From: Triatoma infestans
Lineage: Eukaryota; Arthropoda; Insecta; Hemiptera; Reduviidae
Length of the DNA: 64,000 bases
Assembly (NCBI GenBank): GCA_011037195.1
Contig: JAAEAF010002700.1
Coordinates: 62,001 to 126,000 of the forward strand
Reading direction: 5' to 3'
Below the pieces are notes generated by a model. It saw only the letters and a program-made list of their open reading frames with translations, was not told the DNA's origin and made no database searches. This document shows, piece by piece, positions 1 to 12,050 of this stretch (its first letter is position 1; each line of letters opens with the position of its first letter). The translations under genes and the position numbers were made by a program.

Positions 1-1390
1 AAAGAAGTAATTTGAATTTGGTTGACAACTTTACAAGTATTAGAACTTTACAAGTATTTTCTAAAGCAATTCCTAGACATCAACGTCAAACTAAAGTAAA
101 ATTTAATAAATGCCACACACAAAAAAAAAAGGAGTTGAACTTGTCATAAGTCTACGAACAAAAAGCTCTCTAAGTTTAATTAAAATCAATCAACTATTTC
201 AAAGCTCAATTTCCTACTTTAAACTTTTTGACATTTTAAAAGATTGGCATGAATAGTTTATGGAATAGAAGGCGATTTTTGTGGATGATTCCTTCATTGA
301 AATAAATTAAATTTACTTCGTTTTAAATTTACGAGACCGAAAAATAAAATACAGAAATTAATAATTAGCCAAACATATTAGAAATAATTAAAAATCAACG
401 GACATTCTATCTAATCTGAATGTGGAAGCTTTTAATTAAAACAGGGAAAATATTACCAGCTTATCAATGGAAAATTAACAACATAGTACAGATTGTTCAA
501 AAACAGACGAAGCGATGCTGGATATATGATCAAAATGACCCCTATATTTCAATGGAAATATAGGTTTGGAGAGCGTTTTAACCGGATAATAGCTATCTGT
601 TAATCGGAAGTTATTCATGTGAAAACTGAGTTAATAAGATTCATGTGATTACTGAGTTAAGTGCTATTTTGATAGATTAAAGAGGGTTCCATTAACCATG
701 CTATAAGAAATCTGAAAGTTAATTTGTTTAAAGAAGCTGAGTATAAAGCGGTAAGCCATTGCAACTTAGGTCTCTACAACTAAACACTCAACTTAGAGCT
801 CTCAAGACTTCTATGTAATCAGGGCACTCAAATTCTATTTGAGATTGTGTGAGTCAGAGTATGCTTCTTTTCCTTAATTTCGATTGGTTATAGATTTTAA
901 TGTACCAGAGAGAGCTGTTCGTCTGCTTTGTGTTTCACTGTACATCGATTGATTGTATCGATATTCTTCTTTTTTTTATATTATATAAAAAGTTTAAAAA
1001 GGGGCATCAGTTTCAGTTATGAAATTGGAAGTATCTTATGGTAAAATGCTATATAAGTCGATAATAAATTCTGCCTTTCAATTCTAAAGGGTTTTCGGGT
1101 CACTCTGCAGATGTAATACTTTTTCTGATGAACCAAAATTTAATGGGTAGAGTTAGTGGCAATAAAGTTAGATCTCTTACGGCCTAAAAAATCTATTTTG
1201 GGTCCTTGAATTGTCAATGTTTGTACATAGTGTGAAATCGTCTGAAAAAGTGTAAAAGGTCATTTGAAGTGTTGTGACGTGAGCTGTTGTTTGCGATGAA
1301 CCCAAATAGTTGTAGGTTCTTCTACTTCTGCAGGCCACAATATATATGTTATGTTAATATTAGTCAGTGTTATGTGTTGTTGTTTTTACA
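1..1390. other. AT-rich DNA, nothing recognised
   Basis: No open frame, tRNA-like structure or repeat shared with the rest of the window is visible. There are only homopolymer runs. Confidence 0.5.
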
Positions 1391-1392
1391 TG

Positions 1393-1440
1393 CTCGGATA
1401 TCCGCAGAGACGCCGAGATTCCTGAAGAAGTAGTAGCCAC
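1393..1440 (-). repeat. Short dispersed GC-rich repeat, copy 1
   Basis: Read on the minus strand, this segment has the landmarks CTTCTTCAGGAATCT, GGCGTC and GCGGATATCC. The same order occurs at 62293-62345 (plus) and, more diverged, at 10527-10580 (minus). It stands out as GC-rich against AT-rich flanks. The parent element is unknown; it may be the end of a SINE or a 3' UTR fragment. Confidence 0.5.
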
Positions 1441-1800
1441 TTCATCCGGTTTGATGAACAAGTTTATTGGAGGAAAAACAAGGAAATCTATTAAGCAATA
1501 AATAGACACAATTTCAGAAACAATCCAACATTGTGGACACAACAAGGTTGTTTGAGCCCTGTTTCACTTATCATTCAAATGCTTTATGAAAATTCAAATT
1601 CCATTAAAGGAAAATTCGCAAAGAAATTACTCACAAGGAAATATCGCAGAAAAAGAGAAAACATAAAATTGTATATATCAATTTGGTCATCAAAATGGGA
1701 CCAATCTCGTAGGTTTTAAATTTTAGCAATCGGAAAAACCACTTTATTGTATAATACTTTAGAGTTTACGCAATTTGTAAAAAAAAAAAAGAAGACTATT

Positions 1801-1852
1801 TTCAGAGACATTTTCCGTGGTAGCCTGGCTTCATTTTGTGGTCATCTGCAGA
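1801..1852 (-). repeat. Single arm of foldback family FB-Y
   Basis: The segment containing CAGAGACATTTTCCGTGG and then TTGTGGTCATC matches the left arm of the foldback at 54206-54256. The opposite arm and the hammerhead-like core are missing, so this is a solo arm. Confidence 0.55.
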
Positions 1853-3165
1853 CAATTTTGTTTAATTTTTCTTGGAATTTCTATTATTCCAAATAAATAT
1901 GTTTCCATTTTTATCTGAATAAGTTTTTAAAAATTAAAAGTTAGTTTTTTGGCGGGTAGCTGCCGTTATTGAACTTAAGTCTAAGATACATCTATTTCTA
2001 TTATCTATATAACAATAACGAAAACTAAATTTATTATAAAAATCCATGTTTTGAACCATATTCGGTTATTACAATGCAATTTTGAGAGTCTCCGTAATGG
2101 TTTCATATAAGATCAACCAGTTTAGGAAGATAAAAATAATATATCTTTTTCAATATTCAAGACATGCGCATTATAATAAGAATCCATGGAGTGAAATGAT
2201 AGCTCATATGTGGTAATGGCGGGAAATTTTCTATGAAATATGTGGAGGGCAATCGTATATAGTGAGGAGTGAGAGAGAGAGCTGGCTGCTCTATCTAGCG
2301 GCCAAACGATGTACCATCTGCAATGGCCCTACCGTTTGTTGAACATATCTTCCAGAAATGGATACAGGCATTCCCTGTACCGCTTGAAATCGAGCGGGCG
2401 TGTGAGTGAGAGAGTACGGCAAAAAAAGCTTATTTCCTGGTACTTTTATGATGTTAACCCTCATAAAATAACAGAATTACAAAACTGTAAGAGAGAATAG
2501 GGAAATATCCTTGTAACATAGTTTAACCAACAATGGGGCATCACAAAAACATTATAATGTAAATTTAATTTTCATTTATGTTCAGCTGTGTGATTATTCC
2601 ATTATTGTTCTAATAATTTATTTATTTTCAAATTATACTTGATTCGTTTATTTATTCTAAAAAAAAAAAAAAACAAAAAAAAAACAGAGTTTTAACGTTT
2701 CCTCTCTAGTCCTCAATTTATCAAGTTATTTATAAAGTTATTGTGAGAGGGGATAAAATGTTTATTGTGTAAATAAAAGAACTATTTTCTGTTTACATAA
2801 TTAATTATACTGATTTTCTGTTGTGTTTATTTTAAATAAAATTATTAAGCAATCTGAAATAAAGATAATTATTTACCGTTTCTGTTCTGGGCAACGAAGA
2901 TTAGAAATGCTTTTATCTACTCTACCAAATAAAGTATAATAACTTGGCAGATTTATGAATTGTATTCATTTTGTAAATATGTATTTATAATTCTTCAAAT
3001 TAAATTCTTAATGTATGTATAATGGCTTTTTTGATTGGCGAAAATTGGTGGAAATTTAGATTTGAGAAATTCTCTAACTTTTCAATTTATGAATGCAAGA
3101 ATAATTTATTTCGTTTATCTGAAAGTTTCATTAATTTCATGTAAGGGTATTCATTTCTCTGAATG
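1853..3165. other. AT-rich DNA, nothing recognised
   Basis: It holds a short GA run near 2267-2280 and A-rich runs near 2660-2685. No coding similarity was recognised, and the short open frame at 2309-2500 matches nothing I know. Confidence 0.45.
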
Positions 3166-3169
3166 AAAA

Positions 3170-3216
3170 AAAATAATCTGGTGCAAACATTTTCACGACT
3201 TTCTCATTATATTGTT
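3170..3216 (-). mobile_element. HLE fragment, 3' end only
   Basis: AATCTGGTG, a degraded hairpin, then CACGACTTTCTCATTAT matches the reverse complement of the HLE 3' terminus. The rest of the element is absent. Confidence 0.55.
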
Positions 3217-3519
3217 GTTATTCTCTTCCTCCCCCCACTAGTAGTATCCCTATTAGGAGGGAGTTTCTTATATTTTGAACATGCTCCATTTAAAATATTA
3301 CATGTTTCATAAGAAAGTAAGATAGATAAACACAAAAATAAATAAAAATTTAGATAAGGTATACAATATTAATTGTTGATTAGGGCAAAATTACTTATTT
3401 ATAAGTTTATTTACCGTTTTGAAACTTGGCTACTATTTGATTTTAATTGAATTTGTTAATGAAGTTGAGAAAATGTGGGTAAACTATGTCAGTCAGATCG
3501 ATTTTAGTTGGTGGCCAAC

Positions 3520-4500
3520 TATTATTGTTATTATTCGCCTTGGGCCCAAGCTCTACGCCATCCAAAGCCCCTCTGGGCTACAAAAAAAAAAAAACTCACT
3601 TCAGATTCTCATCAGTCCGAACAAATCGGACCATAAATTAAGGGGAAATAGCCTAAGCTTTTCCACAGGCATCCTGTTCCGTCCAAACATCCTGAATTTA
3701 ATTTTGCTCACAACCCAAGTAGCAACGTGTCATAAGATGCATGGATTTTCTTCCTCTGTCTCACAAACGCTACAAAAGGGGTCTGGCATGTCCCAATCAC
3801 GTATAGTTGCCCAGTTAGGGATCAGACCAGACCCTAAGAGAAGTCAATGAAAGATGCAGCATCATCACTAGCCCGCTAGCCTTAATGGACCACTAATGAA
3901 CATCTTAGACTGCCGACAATTCATTGAACTCAACTATAAGAATGAAAGCTGTGAAGCTGTCCATGGCTGGAATTTCGGAAGCGGCGTTTGGTAGTAGTTT
4001 TTTAAAGGCAGTGACGTAAAATCGCCAGAATTTCTAGATTCAACAAGGTCATTTCTTAAATCGCTCACAAATCGCATACATCTTTTCACAAGCTCATAGA
4101 CAAGTGCCCAAGGACACACTATAGCAGGCTCGAGACCAATGAAGTGAAGAGAGACGCCTAATTTGGCAGATCTATTTACCTCCTCATATGACCTGGTACC
4201 CAGAATAGATCAACACCCTTTGAAGAGGATAGCTCTTGTACCTTTTGGAATATTTTAATATCAATTTAAGTGAAGAGACAAGAACTCAGTGACCCAACGC
4301 AGCCTGATTATCAGAGCAGATACAAACACCTGAAATATCTGAAATAAATATCAGGCACATAAATATCAGATCGCCCAACGTTGATTAGTCTTCCCTAGAG
4401 CTAACGTTCCATCATCCAATTCTCTGTCCATCTAGTCCACCACGCGCACAGCATCACTTAATCTCAAATTTTTCTCTTTGGGGGACGGTGCAACTGGTTA
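3520..4500 (-). pseudogene. LINE fossil: RNase H and C-terminal zinc motif
   Basis: The minus strand holds broken pieces of the C-terminal part of a non-LTR retrotransposon polyprotein. Around 4330-4300 a frame reads SDNQAALG, the RNase H second-Asp region. Around 4215-4190 another reads LFWVPGH, the RNase H C-terminal motif, followed by stops. Around 3770-3640 a third frame reads CSVCETEEENP and then RMFGRNRM, the CCHC-type knuckle followed by the usual FG. Many stops and frameshifts separate them. The 3' end at about 3520-3545 is an AATAAT-type tail, as expected for a LINE. RNase H here would have helped remove RNA from the RNA-DNA hybrid, but this copy is dead. It is related to but distinct from the fossil at 14340-15190. 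Confidence 0.7.
3971..4106. repeat. 135-bp direct repeat, copy 1
   Basis: From AATTTCGGAAGCGGCG to about ACAAGT this is almost identical to 4914-5049, with one substitution and a small indel. The copies are 943 bp apart. It lies inside the LINE fossil, between its RNase H and zinc-motif remnants. Confidence 0.9.
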
Positions 4501-4913
4501 GCCTCATCTAATCCACTGCTATTGTTTGTTCGTTGTCGAAATATAGCCATTTTGCATGGCAAGTAATAATTCGTTTGATGAAACGAAAAAAACTCGGGTT
4601 TTGACGAAGGGTTTTACAGATCTCAACTCCGCCGTGCAGCTTGTTGGGGCGTAATTGTGTTTCGGTAACTTCTGGGAACGTTAGGCGGCTGCTTGGGGGT
4701 TTAGGATTAAAAGGAGCAAGTCTAATTCACCTGAATATTTTCTGGTGCTGATGAAGAATCCACCTTCACAATAGTTGCCAAAAGTGCTGAATCTAAAGAG
4801 AGAGGACGTCCTGGATGAAGCTTACTTTTCAGGCTCATATGAACCTCGCTAAATTTTTGAATCAGATCTTTGTAGCCCTTGATCTGTACAGAGCCTTCCC
4901 TCGCTACTTCAAT

Positions 4914-5049
4914 AATTTCGGAAGCGGCGTTTGGTAGTAGTTTTTTAAAGGCAGTGACGTAAAATCGCCAGAATTTCTAGATTCAACAAGGCCATTTCTT
5001 AAATCGCTCACAAATCGCATACATCTTTTACAAGCTCATGATACAAGTA
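4914..5049. repeat. 135-bp direct repeat, copy 2
   Basis: This is the second copy of the segment at 3971-4106, in the same orientation. The high identity contrasts with the decay of the surrounding LINE, so the duplication is younger than most of the decay or has been homogenised. Confidence 0.9.
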
Positions 5050-6435
5050 TAAACTAAAGGTAAAAGGTGTACTTAGTAAGAAAATTTTGGTAAACTGTTT
5101 AGTGAAGTAACTTTTAGTAAAGTACCCTTGATAAATTAAGAGGAAAAAACGCGCACAGTTTTGTTACACCCCAATAATAATACAAGAAGTAATTAAAAAA
5201 AAGCTCAGGAGGAAAGTGAGGGTCTTGAAGTATCTCAGTCATTAAAACTGAATGTGTCTCTTTTAATACTGACTTCACAGGAAAATAATTAGAAGGAAAT
5301 TCATGCAAAATTAAATTTTAAGAATATCAACAAAAGGAATGGCGTAGACGAATGCTGGCCAATTGAATCACAAAGGAAGACGACTATTATTACCTAATAT
5401 TCAACCTGGTCCCTTTGAGATTTTTTTTTTTTAACTGGCCTCAGCTGTCTAGACTATGCATTCATTGACCTGTATTTTCCTAATTAAATATTTTATTAAT
5501 CAGTGAAATGCACTAGCAGTACTTCTCCAGCTGAGTGAGTGAATTGGAATGGAAAATGCAATAAAGTTTATTTCACCAGTAGTGAATTCTAAGCTGAACA
5601 AGAAAAAAAAAAGTCTTGAAAAGTTAAAAGAGGGAGGGAAAGATACTAAAGGAAGACATAAAGGTCCCCTAGGGTGAAATAGGGTTTGTGTAAAAGGAGG
5701 AGGGTCATGGCGGGCAGTATAAATAGTGACGGGTAGTTCTGTGGATCTATCCATCCTAGGAGATAGTTTGTACTCCTGGTGGTATCCTTATCCTTAAATC
5801 CTAATGCCCTGTGGTGTCCTCTTTCTGTTCTTAAATTTATCTTAGGAAAATAAAAGAAGCAAAAAGAATCTTTGTAAAATCGTTGTAACTGGAGGTGACA
5901 TTTATAGACATATATACTTAACTTAAAGCAGTTAAACTTTCTTTGTATAGAAAGAATAACTAAATATCTCTTTTTATGACGCACCAAAGACAGTAGTGAA
6001 TAAGCTTTAAGAATTGGAGTTACAATCAACATGTTTTAAGCCAGCGCTTAAAGTAATTGCAGCACAAAGAAAACTGCCAATCAGATTGCTATTCCAAATA
6101 TTTCAACCAATCGTAAATGTATTAAAGCGATAATCCAATAATCATGATTTATTATAGATGTGATATTCATCTGATTGGTTAAAATATATCAATCGAGTGG
6201 GGATTCATAATGAAAAATATTTATTATTATCTTCTCAAAACTGTTGAATGTACTGAGAGTTATCCAGTTAATTACTACAACTGGAATCTTTGTTTTTTCC
6301 TTCGGAATTATGGGTAGATTTTTTTTCCGGCTAAGTAATTAATAATAATGCACTTTGCGGATTTGTCTAATCTGCTCCACAAAATTATCGGGAAAATGAA
6401 GCATTCTTGATTTATGCCTTGAAAAAATATGTCGT
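5050..6435. other. AT-rich DNA, nothing recognised
   Basis: There are open frames on the minus strand at 5500-5754 and 5646-6032, but neither resembles a known domain. Both show the low-complexity composition of AT-rich noncoding DNA. A TATAAATAG string at 5719 has no initiator at the right distance. Confidence 0.4.
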
Positions 6436-6439
6436 CGTT

Positions 6440-6700
6440 TTATTTTCTCTTCCTCCTGTTAAGAGGATAAAAATGTTTAAAGCGAATGGTCTCTCTTTGT
6501 GTTAGCGGGTGTGTGAACAAAATATCTCAAAAACAAAACAAAAAATCACAGAAAGTTCAAACTTGATATATTCCGTTTAGATAAATTACCGGAGTGATAA
6601 TAAGATCTTAGTCATTATCTATCAAAAGGAAGCGCGATTTTACAGAATGTTTTTCCAATTTTTCTATAAACTTCGTATTTTCTTTTCTTCTTTTTAAATT
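6440..6700 (+). mobile_element. HLE fragment, 5' half
   Basis: It starts with CTCTTCCTCCTGTTAAGAGG and continues through a GTGTG stretch, ATCTCAAAAAC, CACAGAAAGTTCAAACTTG and TTCCGTTTAG, in HLE consensus order. It stops in the first 295-bp module. Confidence 0.6.
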
Positions 6701-7201
6701 TATTCCCATTTATACCCGAACCTGCGCTCATACCCGCCCGTAATGCACGCTACACAGTGAAATAAGTATGAACTTCATATACCGTCTATATACATAAATG
6801 CCTATTACATTCATTTGAAGCTTTTCTCAGGAAAATTGTTTTTGTGGGGTGAGCTCTGGGAGAGCAGCTTTCTTCTAAACTACAACTTCAATGCATTATT
6901 TGGAACTATCATCATCTACGTATATAATATGAAACTGCAATAAATTCATTGCTAGAAATTCAAATTTAAAGAATATTATTTAACAGAAAGTGCGAGTTTA
7001 TTGAATAATAAGGTTTTTTTTTTTAGATTTTTGGAATTTTCTCTAAAATGGCGACAACAATTTGGCAGCTTTATTAACAACTGCAGAAAGAGAAAATCTT
7101 GTGGGTGTTTCGGACCAGATATTTTTTTTTTCTTTTCTTAATACATCAAACAGCTGATACTTACAGAAAGAATTTATTCATTAATAATTTCACTCTTAAG
7201 C

Positions 7202-7670
7202 GGCCTCTACACGGTCAATAATATTGACAATACTTTAGAGTATTGACAATAATATTGACCATGTAAGGTGAAAAAATTGTATTGATGGTCGGTATGGACA
7301 AGAGTATTGATGAAATTCAGATTTTCGTGTATCAATATGAGAATTGGAGGGGATATGGACAATATTATTGACAGTGTAGGGGCGGCGCCAATATTTCCAT
7401 CAATACTCAGTTCAATAGTTTTATACAACGTTGAAACTAACCTGTACAAAACAAAAGCGATACTATTGTAATAGGTTAAAGGATTCCATAACACGTAAAT
7501 TCACTCTCCTAGTGGCAGAAGTAGTAACTAATGAGCAAAGTTATTGACTAAAGTATTGACAATAATATTGATCGTGTAAGGTAATGAAATATTGAAACTG
7601 GTTAGCACGAGTATTGATGGTTATATTGTCAATATTGATATTGACAATATTATTGACCGTGTAGAGCCCC
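7202..7670. mobile_element. Palindromic MITE with ATTGAC repeats
   Basis: This 469-bp non-coding element has ~31-bp terminal inverted repeats. The left end reads GGCCTCTACACGG then TCAATAATATTG; the right end is its near-complement, CAATATTATTGACCGTGTAG then AGCCCC. The interior contains many ATTGAC/GTCAAT and ATTGAT words on both strands, so much of it can fold on itself. There is no transposase frame, so it would depend on an enzyme supplied elsewhere. The superfamily is unresolved because the target-site duplication is not clear. Confidence 0.85.
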
Positions 7671-7679
7671 TATAAAGAC

Positions 7680-8820
7680 ATTTAGCCAATCAAATTAAAT
7701 TAATTTTTAAGATTTTCAACAATCGCAGTAATCACTGTAAAACGCAAATAATTGGTTAAAACTCTATCAGCTGATAATTTCAAGAGAAGGTTATAACTGT
7801 TCAGAAACAAAATCTTCTACATCGAAGTGAACATTTAATAACAGTATTATATTTTAATTAATAAAAATAAACAATAATAAAAATAAACACTTCTCTCACA
7901 GAGAAGAATATTGATATTATAATAATTATTTTCTCAAATCAATTGTGAATGTCCGTAAACTTATCAAATTAAATACGACTCATGTGACAGTTATTTTTCG
8001 TATCTTTTTAGTTTATTATTATTAATCCGTGCATTGTGACCATTACAAAACAGCAATCGACAATTGTCATGCACAAATCCAGGCCTCTAATTTGCCAAAA
8101 TTTTCAGTACCTTAGTATTGCCGTTGATAATATTGTTTTTAGACGATTTTATTTTTATATCTGCACAACACAGTTAGTTGTTTCTAATGTAATGCAGGAG
8201 AGGTGGAAATACATAATTACGAGTATATTAAAGCCCGGAGATTCATCACGACTTTAGCTCGAACAATCATTCAATTCAATTTTTAATAAAATATGTTTAA
8301 AAGAATTCGTAAAAATGAAAAGATAAGTACCCTGGGGACCATCTTAGAGGAAGCAAGAGAATGTGACATCGATATGAAGATTCACATACGCCAGTCTGTA
8401 AGAATGCTCCTTTCGTATTGAAAAGTCATTTTTAAAGGAATGTAAAAAGAGGGCATTTAACTGAACGGTAAAATAGAAAATTGTTGTACAAAAGTATTTC
8501 TAGCGGCGACATGGTTTAGTAGAACTATCGCGAAAAAAGCGAGGACATAATATATTGAAATATAAAAATATAACGAAATGTGGTGGAAAGAATGAGGAGT
8601 GCGAACAATTCAGGCGAACGAAGTTTAAAAGATGACCAGAAAAGATAACGTATAACAAAAAAGAAGACAAGGAGTTCAACAAAAAATGGGTAGAGGAAAT
8701 TGATCGGACGGACAGAGATTTGTGGAAAAGTAAGATCTGATGACAATCCAGAAAACAAAGGAAACAATGGGTAATAGTGAATAATTAAATAAGAAAAATT
8801 ATTGGAGTATTTAAAAAGAC
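7680..8820. other. AT-rich DNA, nothing recognised
   Basis: No repeat shared elsewhere in the window. The minus-strand open frames at 8500-8682 and 8525-8866 overlap each other in different frames and resemble no known protein. Confidence 0.4.
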
Positions 8821-8825
8821 TGCTA

Positions 8826-9067
8826 GGGAAGGGAATAGCTAAGTGGTTAGAGTACTGAACTCCCACGCGGAGGACCCGGGTTCGAATCCAGCTTTGCTAC
8901 CCGTTAGATTTTTTCTTCCTAAGAGCCTCTACAGCTCACTGTCCGGTGATGGACAGTGTTGTCTGTAACGAGAGAACACTGTCTGGAGGCCGGCAGTGCA
9001 CTGAGACGGCTCTGGGCGCCAATGACCATAGATGTTGACGCGCCTTAAATTACCAAAAAAAAAAAAA
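8826..9067 (+). mobile_element. tRNA-derived SINE, copy 1
   Basis: The head is tRNA-like. A box A-like TAGCTAAGTGG (8836-8846) and a perfect box B GGTTCGAATCC (8879-8889) form a type 2 RNA polymerase III promoter. A tRNA-unrelated body follows (CTCTACAGCTCACTGTCCGG, then GAGAGAACACTG) and the element ends GTTGACGCGCCTTAAATT plus an A-run. The tail is the same as at 44584-44800 and differs from the two minus-strand copies. Possible short flanking repeats (GACTG) are too weak to call. Mobilisation would depend on a LINE. Confidence 0.85.
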
Positions 9068-9519
9068 TGACTGGTAAGATACTGAAAGAAAAATTTAAAA
9101 ATCTGTTGTGAAATGTAGTGTATGTTTAATTGGTGTATAATATCTTATGGAAATATCATATGATCAGTTAGGCACTTTTTAATGAAAATATCTTTTGCAA
9201 TTTTAGCAAGAACTAAAATAAAGCTTTGTATACGATTATTCTATTAATTATTATTAAATAGAACATAACATGAAACACACATACGACTTTATTTTACTCT
9301 TGTAAAGAGAATTGCATATAAAATGACAAATTTTAGTTTAAGATTCAAATTTTACTCATTTGTCTGACATAATTATAGAGCTGGGGGAAGGACACGACCC
9401 AGCCCAAGAAGGTAGGGAAGTGAAGAGCGCGCTAATAACACAGAATCAACCTCATATATTTGCAACTTAACGCCACAAATTCCGCAAAATTAAAAAAAGT
9501 AAATTTAATTTTTTTTATA

Positions 9520-9905
9520 TGTCTCAAAAGTGTAGGTCTCTGTCTGTGCAATTGTATGCCAGGTTTAAAGGGAATCACTGCAGCCATTTTCGAGAAAACC
9601 ACAAAAAATTGAAAGAAAAAAATTCAGAAAAGTCGCACTTCTATTTAATGAATTTTGCCATAAACTTTCTGCCTTAAATCATTCTGTATTGGAACTTAAA
9701 TTAGAATACCAAGATTGAGCTGTCAGTGATTCTTCTTCTTTGAGATATTTTGTTCACACAAATGCGTACATACATTCAGATCATTCGCTAAAAACTTTGT
9801 CCTCAGGGAACCCCAACCATGTATTTCCGATATAAACTCAATTTCGAAAATGTGACACGATCGAAAAAAAAAAAAAAAAAAATGTGGACCATTCTGAGAT
9901 GACAA
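9520..9905 (-). mobile_element. HLE copy, 5' half, minus strand
   Basis: Read in reverse it contains the consensus blocks GTGTCACATTTTCGAAATTG, a short GTATGTACGCATTTGTG stretch, and AATGGCTGCAGTGATT. It is truncated after the first module. Confidence 0.6.
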
Positions 9906-9924
9906 AATCCTGAGCGAAAATAGG

Positions 9925-10195
9925 CTTCGTGTGCTAACGGGACTCAGGTGAGACCTGAAGAAGCTGAGCTTAGAATACAACACAGATTCTGTGGGGAGAT
10001 TAAAAAGACTCCAAATCAGTTAGAGAAGGATTTAGGAGGAGGCAATCTCCTCCTTCCGAATATTGAAAGAGAAGTTATCCACCTTAGAACAGCTTTCGAA
10101 ATTTCTACGAGAAATGGACATGGATGGGATGGATGCTGCTGTTTGAGTGACTGAACCTGGCACTAGTTACAAGCGCGTCTGTTACAGCCGCCATC
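9925..10195 (+). pseudogene. LINE-A 3'-end fossil
   Basis: This is a 5'-truncated piece of the same LINE group as 14340-15190. Near 9950-9985 one frame reads LKKLSLEYNT. It then shifts to another that reads HRFCGEIKKTP, aligning with LRKLGLEDDT and CRFCGEVEKTP of the other fossil. The first Cys of the zinc knuckle has become His. Only the C-terminal knuckle and what follows are represented. It is dead. Confidence 0.65.
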
Positions 10196-10199
10196 AACA

Positions 10200-10525
10200 G
10201 ATCTCTCCATTATTAGAAGGAAAAAAAGATGGCAAATTGTTCATTTTATTTACCAAATTGTCAAGAAATTTTAAATAGCGATACCTTACTTTAAATTTAT
10301 CTTAATTATATAAAATTAAAAGTATATTTTATTTAATTACTTGTATCATTAGATGTTTAGAGGGAATGGCTACTTGAAAGATCTATTGTAGATCACTTAG
10401 GGTGGTCAGTGTTTCTAGATAAGAGTATCAAGAGTACGAGTGCTTGTGTGCAGTGGGGAGGTTGTCAATGGGTAAAACAAAATAATTGTAAACCCTATGT
10501 GTATTGTGTGAATGTGTGGTGTTGT
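10200..10525. other. Nothing recognised
   Basis: There is a weak resemblance of TTGAAAGATCTATTGTAG near 10373 to the 3' tail of the minus-strand SINEs. Otherwise I see nothing. Confidence 0.35.
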
Positions 10526-10526
10526 G

Positions 10527-10580
10527 TTGGTTAGGCTGAGCTACCCGCCGGAGCGCCAAGAGATCTGAAGAACAAGTAAA
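10527..10580 (-). repeat. Short dispersed GC-rich repeat, copy 2
   Basis: On the minus strand it reads TTCTTCAGATCTCTTGGCG, then CCGGCGGGTAGCTC and CCTAACC. This matches the order of blocks at 62293-62345, with about one base in five changed. Confidence 0.45.
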
Positions 10581-11138
10581 ATAAAGGATGACAGGAAGAA
10601 TATTTTAGAAGATATAATCAGGATCGTATTAATTCCTCTGTTATAGAGAAATAAGATAAGGAAACTTGGTGGTTAGTGCATAAATATTAACATAGTATTA
10701 GCATATGGAACCGTATACCATATTAAGGATAGTTATTTAAATTTTCTAAATGATTTTATTAGAGTATTATTAAATTATATGTAATAACCTAATAAGAAGA
10801 GATAAACATCACTAAATACGCAATTATAATCAAGTTTTGTATGTTCACAAAGTAAGTAAGATAAATGGATAGCGTGCAGCCACAGTACATTATGAGAAGA
10901 AACATTGATTCGTTCCAGAAAATAAGATATTTTGACACGAGACTGATACAACTTACTAAGAAATAACTATGGCCCCCTAATTGTGCTTAAAAACGTATAT
11001 GTATGCAATACAGTACTAGAGAGAGGGTAGAAGAACGTAATATATTCTAGTTTTAAAGCTTAAATATTCAAAAAGGCAATGCTTAAATTTATAAAGAATT
11101 TACCTAATCTTAATTTCTTAATTTTTCCATTTTTTCAT
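10581..11138. other. AT-rich DNA, nothing recognised
   Basis: No frame, repeat or RNA structure identified. Confidence 0.45.
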
Positions 11139-11139
11139 T

Positions 11140-11480
11140 TACTACTTCTCCTTACTCCTAGTAAGAGAGGGGGGATTGCGATCGTGCCAGATTTTCGAAA
11201 TTAGGGTTTCACCAGAAATACACGTTTTGTGGTCCTCTGAATACGAAAAAAATGTTTCTAGCGAAGGGTCTATGTGTGTGTGTGTATGGTAATAGAATAT
11301 CTCAAAACGAAAAGTCGCAGGAAGCTCAAATTTGGTATACCGTTTAGGCACGACCATCGCGTCAGTCATGAAGATTTCGGGTAAAATCCATCAAATGCAA
11401 ATTTACTGAATTTTTTTTTTTACTTTTCGTGATTTTCTCGAAATCGGCTGCAGCGATTTTCTTTAAACATCATGAACTTA
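11140..11480 (+). mobile_element. HLE fragment, 5' half
   Basis: It starts CTTACTCCTAGTAAGAG, then GGATTGCGATCGTGCC, TTTCACCAGAAATACACG, a (GT)8 run and the AATCGGCTGCAGCGATT block. It lacks the 3' modules and terminal hairpin. Confidence 0.75.
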
Positions 11481-11597
11481 TCCCTATTATACCAATAATG
11501 AAATCTCTTTATTAACATAATCAATAATGGAAATGAAGTATTCCAAGATAAAAATTCCATGGATTTAATGATTCAATTAAGATAATGTTTTAAAAAC

Positions 11598-11663
11598 AGC
11601 TACTGGTTAGCGGCTTGATTTTTTTCCAGGGATAGGCTTATGGGTTCGAATCCCAAATCTAGG
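11598..11663 (+). repeat. Degenerate tRNA-like sequence
   Basis: TGGTTAGCGGCTTG resembles a box A region. GGTTCGAATCC (11643-11653) is an exact box B inside a short T-arm-like hairpin. No acceptor stem can be drawn, so this is a decayed tRNA or SINE head rather than a working tRNA gene. Confidence 0.4.
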
Positions 11664-11764
11664 AACAGAATTAAATTGGCCTAGAAAATCTTGAATACGA
11701 TCATGACAAATTGATGAAATTGATTTTTTTTTATATGAAAAGATGGAATGCAAAAAATATAAAA

Positions 11765-12050
11765 GTTTTTGGCGAATAGTTTACGCAAGTGTCACCGAAA
11801 CGAAGGTTTTGTTAAAATTCCATCAAACGGAAGTGTCATTTTACTGAAACTTGTTTTCATTTTTCGTAATTCTTTTTACGAAAGCAGTTCCAACGTTTTA
11901 GTTCAATTTTCGGATAAACTCCACATAGCTCTAAAATTTATTTTCAAATATACACCAAACATTTCTCTAAAAAAGTTGATTTTTCCAAAGCGTTTCTGGG
12001 AACTCAGTACTTATAAGCGTCCTTCTCAAGTGTCATTTTAGTACCAAATT
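11765..12050 (+). mobile_element. HLE internal fragment
   Basis: It contains the module blocks AATTCCATCAAACGGAAGTG, TTTTACTGAA, GCAGTTCCAACG and ACATTTCTCTAAAAAAG in consensus order. Both termini are lost. Confidence 0.5.

Noticed and set aside
3419..3850. 143-residue plus-strand frame
   Set aside because: It lies opposite the LINE fossil, whose minus-strand motifs explain the sequence, and it shows no domain of its own.
4745..4800. GCTGATGAAGAATCC as a hammerhead motif
   Set aside because: The following sequence cannot form stem II and lacks GAAA at the right distance.
5719..5760. TATAAATAG as a promoter
   Set aside because: No initiator at the right distance and no gene downstream.
8836..8889. 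Functional tRNA gene
   Set aside because: Box A-like and box B sequences are present but there is no acceptor stem, and a SINE body and tail follow.
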